Assembly (NCBI GenBank): GCA_016859345.1
Contig: CM029122.1
Coordinates: 3,415,001-3,479,000 of the forward strand
Source of the DNA: Istiophorus platypterus
Taxonomy: Eukaryota > Chordata > Actinopteri > Istiophoriformes > Istiophoridae
Direction: 5' to 3'
Length of the DNA stretch: 64,000 nucleotides
Shown here: one piece after another, positions 13,171 to 26,800 of the stretch
Layout: every line of letters starts with the position of its first letter
Numbering within the stretch: position 1 is the first letter of the stretch
The notes under the pieces: model-generated
Database searches by the model: none
Told to the model about the DNA's origin: nothing
What the model saw: only the letters and a program-made list of their open reading frames with translations
Program-made: the position numbers and the translations under genes

Positions 13171-16100
13171 TTCCCTGCGTTTCCTCCCTCACTTCTGCCC
13201 TTTGCACTCGGCGACTCCGAGAATAGTAACCTGAGCACAGCGGTGACGGCGGCGGTGTTTACATGAGATCATTTGTGATGGTTCTGTTCGGTTTAATTTT
13301 AGCTGTGTGCCGGAGCGATCACATAAACAGACGGATGGGCTGTGTAGTCGGGGGTGGGGGGGGGCTTGTAACACTCTGAACTTGGCTTTCCTTATTTCAC
13401 ATTTCTTCCGCCTGCCAGGTTTTAAATGTGGAGGCTGACTGTTTATAGAGGGTAAAGCCGCGGAGGCGGTTCCCGTGTTCTCTCGGGCCTTCACGGTTCT
13501 GTGTGCGTTTCCTTTTTTGTAGGAGCTGGACCGTATCATCAATCAGATGGTGCATGTGGCAGAGTATCTGGAGTGGGATTCAACAGAGCTGAGGCCGGTG
13601 AGCAAGCACTAACCCGGCCGCAATAAAGTCTGATGCAAAACAGAAGGACAGACAGAGACCCCCCCCCCCCCAAAAGTAAAGGCGTCGTCATTATTTACAC
13701 ACCGTTAACGCCATTAGTTCTAAAAAGTAGAAAATAACCATGAAACCTGCAAGAGTTTTTTCAGCAAAGTGCTACAAAGACAAAGGACTCGCTTGTTAGT
13801 CAACTATTTTTCAACAAAATCTACAAAAAAAGTTCTAAAGAGTAAGTAAAAAGCTTGTATATGGCTAGTTTATACATATTTTTCTGTTTTCAGACAATGG
13901 AACCAGTTGGAAACCATGGCGTCGTCGGACTAAAACACCAGACACATAAGTTAAAAACAAAGGCTGTGCTGTGATTTTTCTGATTTATTTACTTGTAAAA
14001 TGATCAGATAGAGAGAAAGTTAGAAGCTCGTTTATGTTTGCGTCAGCTGCTGTGTGGTCAGTTGAATGAGACACATAGAAGGGGGTGTCTCTTCGTCGGG
14101 AAAAGCCCGACCTCACACTCCCGGGGCTAAACCGATGACTTTCTCTCTCAGGGGTCTGAAAAGTCGGTAAATCTAGTAACAAAGGCATTACGTTAGCATG
14201 ACTGCCCTTAAACGCACCATTAACGACCTGTTAGGAGCTGTTTACACTCATTCATTTTGAAAGAGCAAAGGCAACACTCTGTCCATGGCTTAAAATTGGG
14301 AAACTGAAAACAATTTTTGCACATTTTGTGGTAAAGAAGTAATAGTTTGTTTTTTTCCATCACTGCTAAGTATCATTAACTGTTTGAAACCTTTTTGCCG
14401 CTCCCTTGTGAATTGAGCCGAATCCCTGGCTCCATACATCCTCTACCACGAACCAATATCAAAGCTAATTATGAAATTTCCATGTGTGCGATTTTCTTTT
14501 CATAGAAGTGTGTTTATTTTATTCTGTATTTAAAAGGAACAATGGACAATATGTTTATTGCACCAGCAATATTTTCTGTAGCTAAACGCTAGTGTCTGTT
14601 TGCAGGCCCTGTAGTAGCTGTCTTCAGTCTTGCCCTGCAGGACATTATTTTGCAGGAGTCCTTAGTCGGACTTTGACGTTTCCCGTTCATTTGACTCGTA
14701 TCCCTGCGACTCTAGATACTGAAGGAGATGATGGAGGAGATCGACTACAACCACGACGGGTCAGTCACGCTGGAGGAGTGGATCAGAGGAGGCCTCACCA
14801 CCATCCCTTTACTGGTCCTGCTGGGCATGGATACGGTACATACCTCCATCTGTGTGGATGGATTTTACCTGTAGGAGCTTATTCACACTTCTTAACTGGT
14901 GTTCTGATTCTTTTTTATTTATGCAGAGGAACTTTTTCTTTCCAGAGATCAGTTCTCAGGTGGTAACACTGCATCAATTGTTCCCGAGAACTTTTTAGTG
15001 TATTTTTCTGTTGAAGCTGAGATTGTTAAAGTTCAATGTGTAGCACTCCCATCTTTTCTGGGTGGAACCATCACTGGCTATCTCTCATATGCTAACCACC
15101 CTTTTTTTTTTAATTGATTCTTAACCAAGATATGAAATGAGGGACTATTAACAAAAATGGCTGTAATTCCTAGAGGGTTAATGCCATGTTTTGTTTAAAC
15201 ACCTTTGAAGCTGAAGCTGAAAGTCTACATTTCAATCACATCTTGATCTGCTCATTTAAAGAAAAAAAAATAGGAAAATTGTGTTACTGTCCAGATATTA
15301 TGGACCTAACTCTGTTATTAATGTACACAATCATTTCAGTTGCAACAAAGCAGTGAGAAAATGGCAAAAAAAATTAATCTTGCAGGTTAATAATCTTAAT
15401 GAACTAATCATTTTGATAACTGAGGTTTAAGTGAACTGCTTTCAAGCGTGGACCAGTTTCAGTTCAATAATTAAAAAAACAAGGCTTCGGATTGGTCTGT
15501 TTATACCAAGTGTCCAATCAAAATCCCTTTTATAAGTTTCAAGTCAAATTGTTTCCGTGCATGATTTTTCGTCTCCTCCCCAGAATGTACAGGAGGACGG
15601 GCAGCACGTGTGGCGTCTGAAGCACTTCAACAAACCAGCCTACTGTAACTACTGCCACACCATGCTGCTGGGGGTCCGCAAGCAGGGCCTCTGCTGCTCC
15701 TGTGAGTCCCCCTCCGACCTCCCGTTTCACCCCTTCCGTCCTCCTCCCCTCTCCCTCCTCTTCGTGTCCATTGTCATCCTCATCATCGTTGTCTCTGCCT
15801 CTGACTCGGGTTTAAGCCCTTTGTCATGCCCTGGCGCCGCCTCAGAGTCAGTGGTGATGTTTTCAATTGAAACCTCTCGCATACGTCATCATAAAAAAAA
15901 GAAAAAGAAAAAAACCAACCCAGAACGTTAACAGTGCCATTATGTGTAATTTCATTGCTGATTGAATTCTGGCAGCTCTCGAGGTTCTTGATGTTATTGG
16001 CTGCAAGTAGTCACTGACATGATTTTCTAAAATGATCTCTAACGTGGTAAAAGTTTTTATTAAGTTCCCTGCAAAGCGTGTGTGATATACCAGTGATATA

Positions 16101-19100
16101 AAAAAAATGAGGAATACGTCAACCCTCGTGGTCAAGGCTTGTTTTGTGATGTTGAACTGTCCCGTTGTTTTTGTTGTTGTTTTTCTCCTTCAGTATGCAA
16201 GTACACGGTGCACGAGCGCTGTGTGTCCAAAGACATCGCTGCCTGCATCAGCACCTACGCCAAGTCACGTAGACACACCAACGTAAGTACGGACGCGGGG
16301 CATGAAGGGGCTCGTTCTGCCCGGCCAGTGGTAGCAGGGGGGGGCGGTGCCGCGGGGCAGCGGGCGGGCTCCCACCAGCCCGTGGTCCCGTTTAGACGGG
16401 GCTTACGAGGGATCATGGGACGGGGCCTGTGAGGTCATGCAGGGTTTCTCATCTGGTTAACGTCCCCTGTGTTTTCGGCAGTGAGAATGACTCCTCCGCC
16501 CCCGGGTCACATGCTGATTGCGATCTGTGGAGCTCTTGTGCTTCTATTCATTTTGGGGTCATGACCAAAGTTTACTGGCAGGCCTTTGGCTAAAAAAAAG
16601 AAAAGCTCCTGTCTATAACTTGCCTTTGTTTTTCTTGTGTCTATTTATTGTATATTGGGGCTTTTTTTTTGTTAATAATCGACCTCTCATATAAATCATT
16701 TATCAAGCAGAAACACCATTTGCTGTTTTCTAGTCCCTGATAATGTGTAGATTTGCTTCTTTTCTCTGTTTTAAGTAGCTTTTAATTTTATTTCAAATCA
16801 AATTTGCCCTTTTTTTGTTTCTTACATGTACTTGGACTTATTGCAGATAAGTTCTTTATTAATTTTGCAAGAAAAACTTTAATGTCCCTGTAAAGACCCT
16901 GTTTAAACCATGTTTAAAATCATGTTTTACATCTAGACTTTATGACTTATTATGATGCTAAAAATGTAGCCATGAAATGCTAAATAACAGTGAATATTAC
17001 TCTTATCTTTGCCCCCCCCAGGCTATGCAGCATGTATGGATGGAGGGTAACTCTCCGACCAAGTGCGACCGCTGCCACAGAAGCATCAAGTGCTACCAGG
17101 GCCTGACGGGCCTGCACTGCGTCTGGTGCCAGATCACTGTGAGTCGTACATGAACTCTCAGCGGCAGCTAACACTTTAATCTGTGGCGGCGGGCCCGACC
17201 CTGTGTAGACCTATAGAAAGCCACCGGAAGTACGAACTAGTTTCAATAGATCCGTTCTGGGGGGTTGATTATTTTTTTGCCGTTCACCCTTCTCTTGGCG
17301 CAAATGAATTAAAAGAGTAGACACGGGTATGGCTGCTGCTAAGTCTCTCGCTCTTAAGCAGGACATTGCATTTATTTACACTCAGTCGCCGGTTTATTGG
17401 ATGCACACCTGATAGTCCTGCTGTAAATCCTCCCTCTCGAAGGTTATATGGTCCAGTTTGCCTCGAAACTGTTGCAGAGATGTGGTGATTCAACTGTGTG
17501 ATTGTTCTGCAGGCTGCAGTTTGTGCTGCCATTGAACTGCATCGCGCTACACTGTCGTACATTTGTATTATTTTGTCCACCCAGTGCATGTCGATGGGGG
17601 TGGACCAAATAACAGAATCACAATTCAAGAACTGAACATCGTAACCTTCATAAAGGGAGGATTTATCACACGACTGTTGTATTAGACTGCATTGGCTTAA
17701 ATGGGGTGTTATAAATAATAAACTGAAGTAATAAAAACTGCCAACTGAGTGCGACTCATTCCCTGGAGACTAACTTATCCTTAACCCCGAACCTCAGACC
17801 TTAACCGAACCTTGATCCTTAGATTTAATGGTTCAATTTAAAGGGATGTGCCCTTTAGTCCCTGAACATGAGCCAGGTCCCTGCAGTGATGCTGCAAAAT
17901 TGACTTCATGTCCCGATAATGTCATCAACACAAGTACCCGCACACCCTCACGCATTTCACTTGTTGTTGCATTGCACGTACACTAGATGTCAGCACCGAC
18001 CTGGAGTTCGCTCAGGCGCCGGTCCTGCCGTTTAGGCGCTGAAACTAGCAGAGTGACACGAGAGGCCTCCTGCATAGAAGGGCAAATACATAAGTTTCTG
18101 ATCGTTGATTTACAGCCCGTCAGTCGGTTTTATCCTGTCGGGAGGATGACCCCCCCCCCCAAAAAAAAAAAAAAAAGTGCAGCGTCCTTCGTGCCGGCGT
18201 CATTTCGGCACACTCGGTGCTCACAGATGGATCACGCCCACGGGTCTTATGTTCATGCCTCTCCTCTCCCCTCCAGCTCCATAACAAGTGTGCGTCCAAC
18301 GCGAGGCCGGAGTGCGACGGAGGGGCCCTGAGGGACCACACTCTGCTGCCCTCGTACATCTGCCCCGTCGTCCTGGTGAGGAGGCCTCTTCTCTGTCCCG
18401 GTGCAAGACTGTACAGGGCTTTGTTCCGCAGAGGCAATGGTTTACTTTACAGTAATACATGCCATGAATTCCAGTAGTGTACCAGATTATTCATAAAAAC
18501 GTCTTTGACACTTTGTTGCCAGTTTATTAGGAACACCTACAGCTAAAATCCATTCAGTCCTGTGTTCATGAAGTGTATTATAATCAGTTCTTGCTTAAGA
18601 GAGGTGTAGATTCAAGGTGTATGATCATTTTGGAGGCTGCTGAATGTTATTTTGTCTGCCTTCATTGACATAAATGGAGTGGACAGAATAATAGAAACAC
18701 CTGTCAGTACGAGGTCATACACAGTTCAACATCAGCAACACAACCTGCAGCCTCCTAAATGATCCTAAAGTTGAGTGTTTCAGTTTCAATAAAAACTGAA
18801 CACTATAACTTTATTATCATTATTATTATTGTTATTGTTGTTGTTGTTGTTTGACTGTTTTTTGCCAGAGGAGCCGGTTTGAGTGTTTTTCTGAAGTTGT
18901 TGGTCTCCTGGGATTTTTACAACCAATGGTCTCTAGAGTTTTATTTAGATTTGTGAGAGGGGAAAAAAAAAGCTAGTGAGCAGAATTTCATGTTGATGAC
19001 AGAGGTCAGAGGTCAGAGGTCAGTGGAGGATGTCCAGACTGGTTGGAGCTGACAGAAACGCTGCGAAAACTAAAAAAAACAAAACAAAAAACTGACGACC

Positions 19101-22100
19101 GTGCCGCGACGGCGCCTGCTCCCATTTCACGCCGCCGTTCGGGAGCTTTCCTCTGACGCCCCGTGGCAGAGGAGCGACCGCCAAACACCTGCCTCCATCC
19201 CACGCCGTGACGGTTCCGGTCTTTGCTGCGCGGCGTCTGGACTGATTGTTGATTTGTGTGCGTATCCGTGCTCACGGCGGGCGTGTGACAGATTAACCCA
19301 GGGCTCAGGCACCTGCATGAAGCTTGATTTAATGAGTATCTATACGTCATGATGTTTCGAGTCTACATCCTTCCATCTGTGCCTTTGTATCCTGTAGCAC
19401 ATGATTGGTGTAAGATGTTATATATATGAGCCCTGGTCAATTTAACCCCCCCCCGCAGGACCGTCAGTCTGTGGTGAAGCGTGGTGAGGGGGAGTCGCCA
19501 CCCAGCACCAGCCCCGACGACAACAGCCAGACTTTCAAGTTCTCCCCTGGAGACGGACAAGCGCTGCAGGTACCCACCCCCCCGACGTGAGCGCTTAAAG
19601 CTGGTCCCCAGTCGCCCTAAGTCTGTTTTTTTTCCCCCCTCCAGATCACCCCCCTCCCGGGGACTCACCCGCTCCTGGTCCTGGTCAATCCCAAGAGTGG
19701 AGGGAGGCAGGGGGAGCGGTAAGTCGGCCCGATTGTGGTACAGGTCAAGGATGAGTGAGGCTCGGTACGTTCTGGGTTCAGTTTTTCTACATAAATAGTG
19801 GAGTTTAGTGGCACTGAACATTGTTCAAAAATCTGGGTGACAATCATTTTTCTTTTGAATGCGGAGAATCAATCTGGATGAAAACGGAGACCCAAACGAA
19901 CTTTGTCTGACTACTTTTTCCCTCCATTATTACCTTCCCATGTTTTTTTTTTTCCTTTTCTGTTGCAAATGTCAGTTTCAGCTTTTGCATTTAACCTTTT
20001 AGTTTCAGCATTTTCTTTTAAGCTTTTTCTTTTCCATTTCAGGAGGTAGAATTTCACCTTGCAATTTCAAATCGGCATTTCACATTCTCTCTTTTTTTTT
20101 TTTTAATTTTGACGTCTCCGTTTTCTCATTAGCATCTACTTACGATAGAATTGGTGCGAGATCGTAACAGTGTTTATCACCTTCTCGAAAATTTTCCAAT
20201 TTAAATCTAATTCCGGGTGAAATGAAGATCCAGATGAAAATGCTTCACGTTAAATATTTATTTAGTCCCTTTTTAAATTTTTTCAAATTTTCATGACTCT
20301 GGTGCACGATCAGCCCTTAACGATGTGTTGGTAGTGGGGTTTTTTGGGGGGGGGGTACACGAGTGTTAAGTTCATATTATATCCTCATTGTTGCTCTTCT
20401 CCCCACCCACTTCACAACTGAGACCAATCGTACTGTGTTGCTCTGCCTCAGCCTGACACGTTACCACGGCAACATGCTCTTTATCACCATTAGAAAGGAA
20501 ATAATCCTCTAATAATAGACATTTCAAGAACAAAAAGAAAATTATGAACAGAACAGAGAAGCAGAGGCTATTGTTTTGTTTTGTTTTCCTCTATGAAGAA
20601 AAACAAATTTAAATTTTTTTTTTTTTTTTTAATTTCAACGTTCGTCGGAGCTGACATACGAGTTTTATGTATGATGTAACACTGGGAACTTGTAGAACTT
20701 TAAATAAACAGCAGTCAGCACACTGTTTGGATGAAGATGGAACCATCAGTTTTCCAAGCAGAGTTTCTGTGCTGGACACTAAGAGAAAACGCGATGATTT
20801 TTTTCGGTTCTCAATCCAAACCTCCAGTTTCCGATCACGGCTGACAGCCGATGTGGATCCCCGGTGACCAGAGTCGGCATGAAACTCCAAGGGGAGGGTC
20901 GTACGTTCAGGAAAGCTAAGGAGTCAGATACGGAGATGAAAAATGTTCAGGCCGTGCAAAAGGCAGTACGGGTGGGGTGGGCGAAGTTCAGGAACCCGGG
21001 GGGGAGGGTATTCAGAAAGGGAGCAGGTGAAAGGGAAAAGTCCAAGAACACGCTGGGGGTCAAAAACTGGCAGGCAAAGACGGGTAAATACCAAAGAAGG
21101 CTGCACCGGCACGACAGATGATCCTGCTGGGAAGGAGTGGAAGTGGACAGTACTTACCCAGGGGGCTAGCGAGGGGACCGGGTCAGTAGGTGGGCATCGG
21201 GGGATCAGGTGACTGGGGATTCGGCGTGACTGAACGCACCGTGACGCAAACCGGCCGATCGGGGAAAAAACAAAAAAGGCCGACGCCAGGTTACCAGCAG
21301 CAGGTTTTCCTGTTCTGTGGCCTGAAAGACCACTGTCACCTCACAGGATGAAAAGGCCTCATGAGTCTCTGACCTGGACTGTTCAACTTAAATAGGCCTG
21401 AGGTAGTAACTAGCACATCACACATGCTGATCACTGTTTCCTGTCTCTCTCTCTCTCTCTCTCTCTCGTCTTCAAGGGTATTGAGGAAGTTCAGGTACCT
21501 GCTGAACCCCAGGCAGGTGTACAGTCTGGAGCGAGGGGGTCCGATGGTCGGGTAGGTGTCGTCACACCCCCCCCCCCCTTAAAAAAGAGGAGGGGGTACT
21601 TTTAGTTCTATCTGTCTTTCAGAGGCGAGTGAAAGACTTCACCAGGTTCCACCAGACTTTGTTTTTTTTTTTAATTAGAAAGATATGAAAGAAATATCAA
21701 TAAATCAACTTTAAGGCTGGGATTTATTTCTTGAGCTGACTGTTGCTGCAGGAAAGATCGATCGTGTCTTGTTGGGGCTTTAATAATCTTTTGCAGGGTT
21801 TTTTTTCGGGGGGGGGGGTGAAGAGATGGGCCTGCACCGGCCCGTTGGAGCACATTAAAGACTGTGCAAACTTCATCTTTCAGCGGATAAAGAATCGACG
21901 CAAAGAGCACGACACGGAGAAATAAAGCCATCATTTATTAATAGGTGAGAGGCAGGCGTGCCGGTGATTTATGTTACTGTGACTATCAGCTGCGTGGGGG
22001 GGTCATGAATATAAAACAGAAGTTCGTTTGTTTATTTTTTCGTTTTTTTCCGGTCGGGGAGCTGCACCTCTTTTCCCTCATGTCGGGCTGAAGCGCCGTG

Positions 22101-22367
22101 GAGGTCGGTCAAGGGGAGTGGGAACGCCGCATTACTGCCGCGGCGTGCATCCGACCTCCTCACACACACTCACGCACACGTACACATAAGCACACACACA
22201 TGCACACACACACATACACACTCGCTAAACCATATGTCAGAGCTGAGCTCAGCCTGTACTTTGAAACGAATGCTGTTGTGCCTCCTTGTCCACACAGCAC
22301 ATTCGGCACAAATGCTTTACCTTGAAGGTTGAAGCCCTCCCTCCCTCGTCTGTTCCCGTCCTGCTCC

Positions 22368-22426
<59 letters not shown>

Positions 22427-23784
22427 CTCCCCCGGTCACGACAAGCAGAGCCGCTGCCCTCGAGCGCCCGTTGCATGAAAAAAAAAAAGCAGGCCAGTGA
22501 GTGGGGGTCTCTCGACAAGGCTGCAGGTTATACCTGCAGCGTCGAGGACAAGGGCAATAAACCTCGTTTATTGCTTTTTTCTTTCCTTTCCTTTATCAAA
22601 ACATTTTTGCACTCTGCACCGCCCCCAAATGCCCCGTCTTTATTGGCTTTTAAAAATTTAGTAATAATTATGTAACCCCCCGATTCAACCTCAGCTCTCT
22701 CTCTTTTTATGTGTGCAGGCAGGACAGCGTTGTTTCAGATCCCCCCCCCCAACCCCAGACCTTTTTCCAGTTTCATTTTCACATCTTCGACGAGTTGATG
22801 AGTAGTGTTGCTAAATGGTGAGGCTAGAGAGGAAGGGTGAAGAGGAAAATAAAGGAGGGGCCTGCCCCCACATAGAGGGACCTGGGCTGCTCCTGGCAGA
22901 GGCCCCCCGCCCCCAACAGCCACACCAACCAACAGCAACTGGCAACAGCCAGAGATATGAGTTTTTGGGAGAATTTTGGAAAGCAATCAGCTGCCCGTCG
23001 CCACTTAGTTTTCAGGCGTGAACTCACCCCCTCCTGTTGTCTGGACCCTTCCAAAATTTGACAAAAAAAAGCTGTCACCCAGCAAAAAAACACACACACA
23101 AACAGCACATCACACAGAAATCTCAAGTGCTGGTGCAGGGGAAGGTTCGGTGTTCCAAAGTGCTGTTCACGAGAGGTGTTTCATCAGGGACCCAGCCCCC
23201 CCCCAACCCAAAAAACCCACCCACTCATCCACATCCAGGACATCATCTGAATTACCTACTTTCATCTGGCTGACGCAGCACAGCGTTTTTTATCGCGGTA
23301 TTTAAAAGTGAAACTTTTCAGGGTGGCAACTGTTTCATCGATCACTGCGACGGTCACAGGGAAAAGAGCAGAAATATGGCAATCGTAATAAAAAAGAATA
23401 GGATCTACCAGGAATGCGCATGTTCACGTGTTATTACCTGATGGGAAACGTTGCCAAACAATGTCCCATTGCAGTTGACCGAAAGATGGGTCGGGTCCAA
23501 GGGTTTTTCTGCCAGAGCCCCCAGCTTCGTCTCCTCCGCTGCACAGGAATCTTTTATTTCGTTTTTTTTTAACAGGCCTAAAGTGAGTCTGAATGTGGCC
23601 AAGGTTTGTTTCTGGCACAGAACTAAGCACAGTGCCCACGTTTATATAATGAAGAACTTTGTCTCCCAGGCAAACCTGGGAGAGTTTATGGACAGTGGAT
23701 ACTCTCATGGGATTAAATGACAATGGGAAAAATACAATAAAACATAGACTATTATAGAAAAAAATCTGTATATAAATGTATATA

Positions 23785-23853
<69 letters not shown>

Positions 23854-26800
23854 TGGCTGTGTGGACCGTATAAGATCTTGTTAGAAGTAGGATTTTAAAC
23901 AAATCCTACAGATGTTATGTAGATTGTAAATACGGTCCAGTGAGTTCTTAAGTGGTAGACGACCCTCGGCCTCCACCTACTCCTCCATCACCGCGTGAGA
24001 TTAGGTCAGGAAGAGGAAGATGAAGGAGAAAACATGAACCAAGTTTTCCCTGTTGATCCAAACACACACACTCACACACACACCTCCTATTATATAACTC
24101 CGCCAGCTACTTTGACCTCCCATCAAGTGTAACGTCCAGTCGTCCACCGGCCCTGCAACACTGCCTCACAACTGGCGTTGTGTTCGCTATTATAAACGGA
24201 GGCACGGTCTGGGTCCGGCGGGTCCGGCGGGCCGGCGGGGCCGGCAGTCCGTTGACAGTGCAGGGCCAGGTGGTCAGTGCGTGAAAGGGGTCGGCGGCCC
24301 CCACGTGCAGCTGTCTCTTGACGGTGACAGATGAAAGCCGCTATCGACACTTTTGTCCCGGCGCATTTAAAAGTCCCTTTGAAGGGCGACGGCGGTTTCC
24401 AGGGAGGGAGTGGAGGGAACACAGCTGGACGGGGGGGGCACAAGTTGATTAAACTCCCTCTCTCTCCCTCTCTCTCGCTCCCTCTCTCTTCCACTGTCTT
24501 TCTCTGTGTCTCTCTGCCCTTAAAGCCTATCAGTCCAGAGCATTAAATGAGTCAGAGCATAGAAAATCGCTGTCTTATGACTGTCACCTATAAATAGCTG
24601 AATTCTAAATACACTTGTGTGTTTAAAAAAAGGCCAAAAAAAACATACCACCTTTTATAACACCTGTTTGTTCACGTGTTGCTTGAACCCACCGGATTTC
24701 CTCTTCCCTCTCAGGCTCAACTTTTTCCACGATGTCCCTGATTTCCGGGTTCTTGCCTGTGGGGGGGACGGCACTGTGGGTTGGATCCTCGACTGCATAG
24801 GTACCATGATTCTGTTCCATACAGTTCATTTAATTAGAGGATTTTGACCAGTGTTCACCATGTCAAATGTTTCTTTTTTCCACCTCATTACAACTTTGAT
24901 TTTGTATTTTTACAACCCCCAGACAATTAAAATTTTTTTTTTTCTTTATTGTTGCAATAATATTATACTGTTATTGCTTGGATCTGGGAACGCTGTGTCA
25001 TCTGTAAAGAGAGAGTCTGTCTGGGCACAAATACGAGCCGTCAGCAGATCAGACAGGTTGGATAATAACCCCCCCCCAGGTTGGGCCAAACTTATTTGCC
25101 TGAGAAATTAAAGGTGAGGAGGAGTAATTATACTCACATCATGTACAGGAGCTGCTGAGAAACACCTTTGCACTGACTTTAAACCACAAAATTCTATTTA
25201 AAAAGACAACGTTTCGATCCCGGTTGAACAGTCGAACACTGAGAGGCCTGAATCAGGAAGATAAAACAGTTTCTTTAAATTCAAAAACCTAGATTTAATT
25301 AAGGAAGAGCTTCTTTTTCCATTCTCCTTGTATCCTCAACCGTCAGACACAGTTTTGTATTTTAAAAAGAAGATAAAATGCACAAGTGTGCAGATTTTCT
25401 GAAGTGGCTTTATTCGCTTATATACACTAATTTTGTTTCACCCTCTTCTATCCTATAATTGTTTTTGACATTAGGATGTATCGCTGGTTGGTTTCGGATT
25501 CACCGGTAACGGGTCTAGTGCCTGTCTTTGGTCATTTTGACCTGATGAGGATCAGAAGTCAGCCTGCAGGTGTTTAAAGCAAACACTAGATATTTTTTTA
25601 ATCTTTTCTAAGCATCAGTTTACAGACCAGACTTGACTTCGACCCAACCTTAGCCGCAGTTTATCATAGTCCCACACACTCTACCAACAACTTTACCCTC
25701 TAAATAAAAGTTTTTAGGAAATCTGGCTAAATTTACTTTAATCAGACTAAACTTTACAACCTGTCTGATCGTCTAAGCACTTGTGCCGCTTGCCCCCGTC
25801 CAACCAAGTTGGAGTAATGTCATCTTCTTCCCAAATCTTTGCAACGTACTTCGCGAATATTATAACCGGTAGATACAGCAGCTTAAGCGACAAAAATGAG
25901 ACCCAAGTTGTACCGAAATCAGACTTTTCCTTCAACCAAAAACGGTCGTTTTCAAGGTCTGCTTAACCAACCAAACCTGTGATCGACCTGCTTGTCTTGC
26001 AGATAAAGGCAACTTTGCCAGGCACCCTCCGGTGGCCATCCTCCCTCTGGGCACAGGCAACGACCTGGCACGCTGCTTACGCTGGGGAGGAGGTGAGGCA
26101 CTCGCTCAATCATCTGTGTGTGTGTTTGTGTGTGTGTGTGAGTGTGTGTGTGTGTGTGTTCTGTGTAACCTTTCACAATACGTTGTCCATCCCTGCGTGC
26201 ACACGTCTGAAACTTGTACCTGCAGCAGCTGCTTTTCTAAAAAGTTGTGAGCACAACATTGACACATCGTCACCTTTCGCAGTGGATGTGGATCAGTTTC
26301 TTATTTACACATCCAGCAGGTAAGGAAGCGACATTATCACTCACCTGGAGCTGTGTTTGTCACCACCTGATGAATGTAGGTCCAGTAATCCCTCTGTTTT
26401 AGCTCCGGTTTTGGTCTCCTCCACCTCCTGAGGGAAACATCTGGGTGTTTAGCTGCCAAATGCTCCAGCTGGTCCCTGACTAGGTCCATCTGCTGTTTGC
26501 TGCCAAGTGAGGTAGTGGAAACATGGCTTTTTACAGCTGTTTTTCTGAAAACATCTGCCTGCGGCCGCCGAAGACCACGCCCCCATGAGGGCGGCAAGAT
26601 TGAACCTCATTGGCCCAACAACCTACAAGAGCGGCAATTTTCACGTCGTCACAATGATTTTTGCTTTGCCAGTGGAATCTGAATATCTCCACACATCGTT
26701 GTTGAGCATCCCACGATGCATTTTCCCCAGTCAGTTAAAAACTTTTTCTCTTTATTTATGAGCTGCGGGATCTAAATTAAATTCTGTCTTAAGTTGTAAG

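Larger units (their letters stand above)
21552..24714 (+). other. dgkb: Intron 14 (3.2 kb)
   Basis: Contains CA-rich sequence near 22160-22222, (TC)n at 22365-22428 and a compound TA/TG/TA array at 23779-23849. The rest shows no coding signal. Confidence 0.7.
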
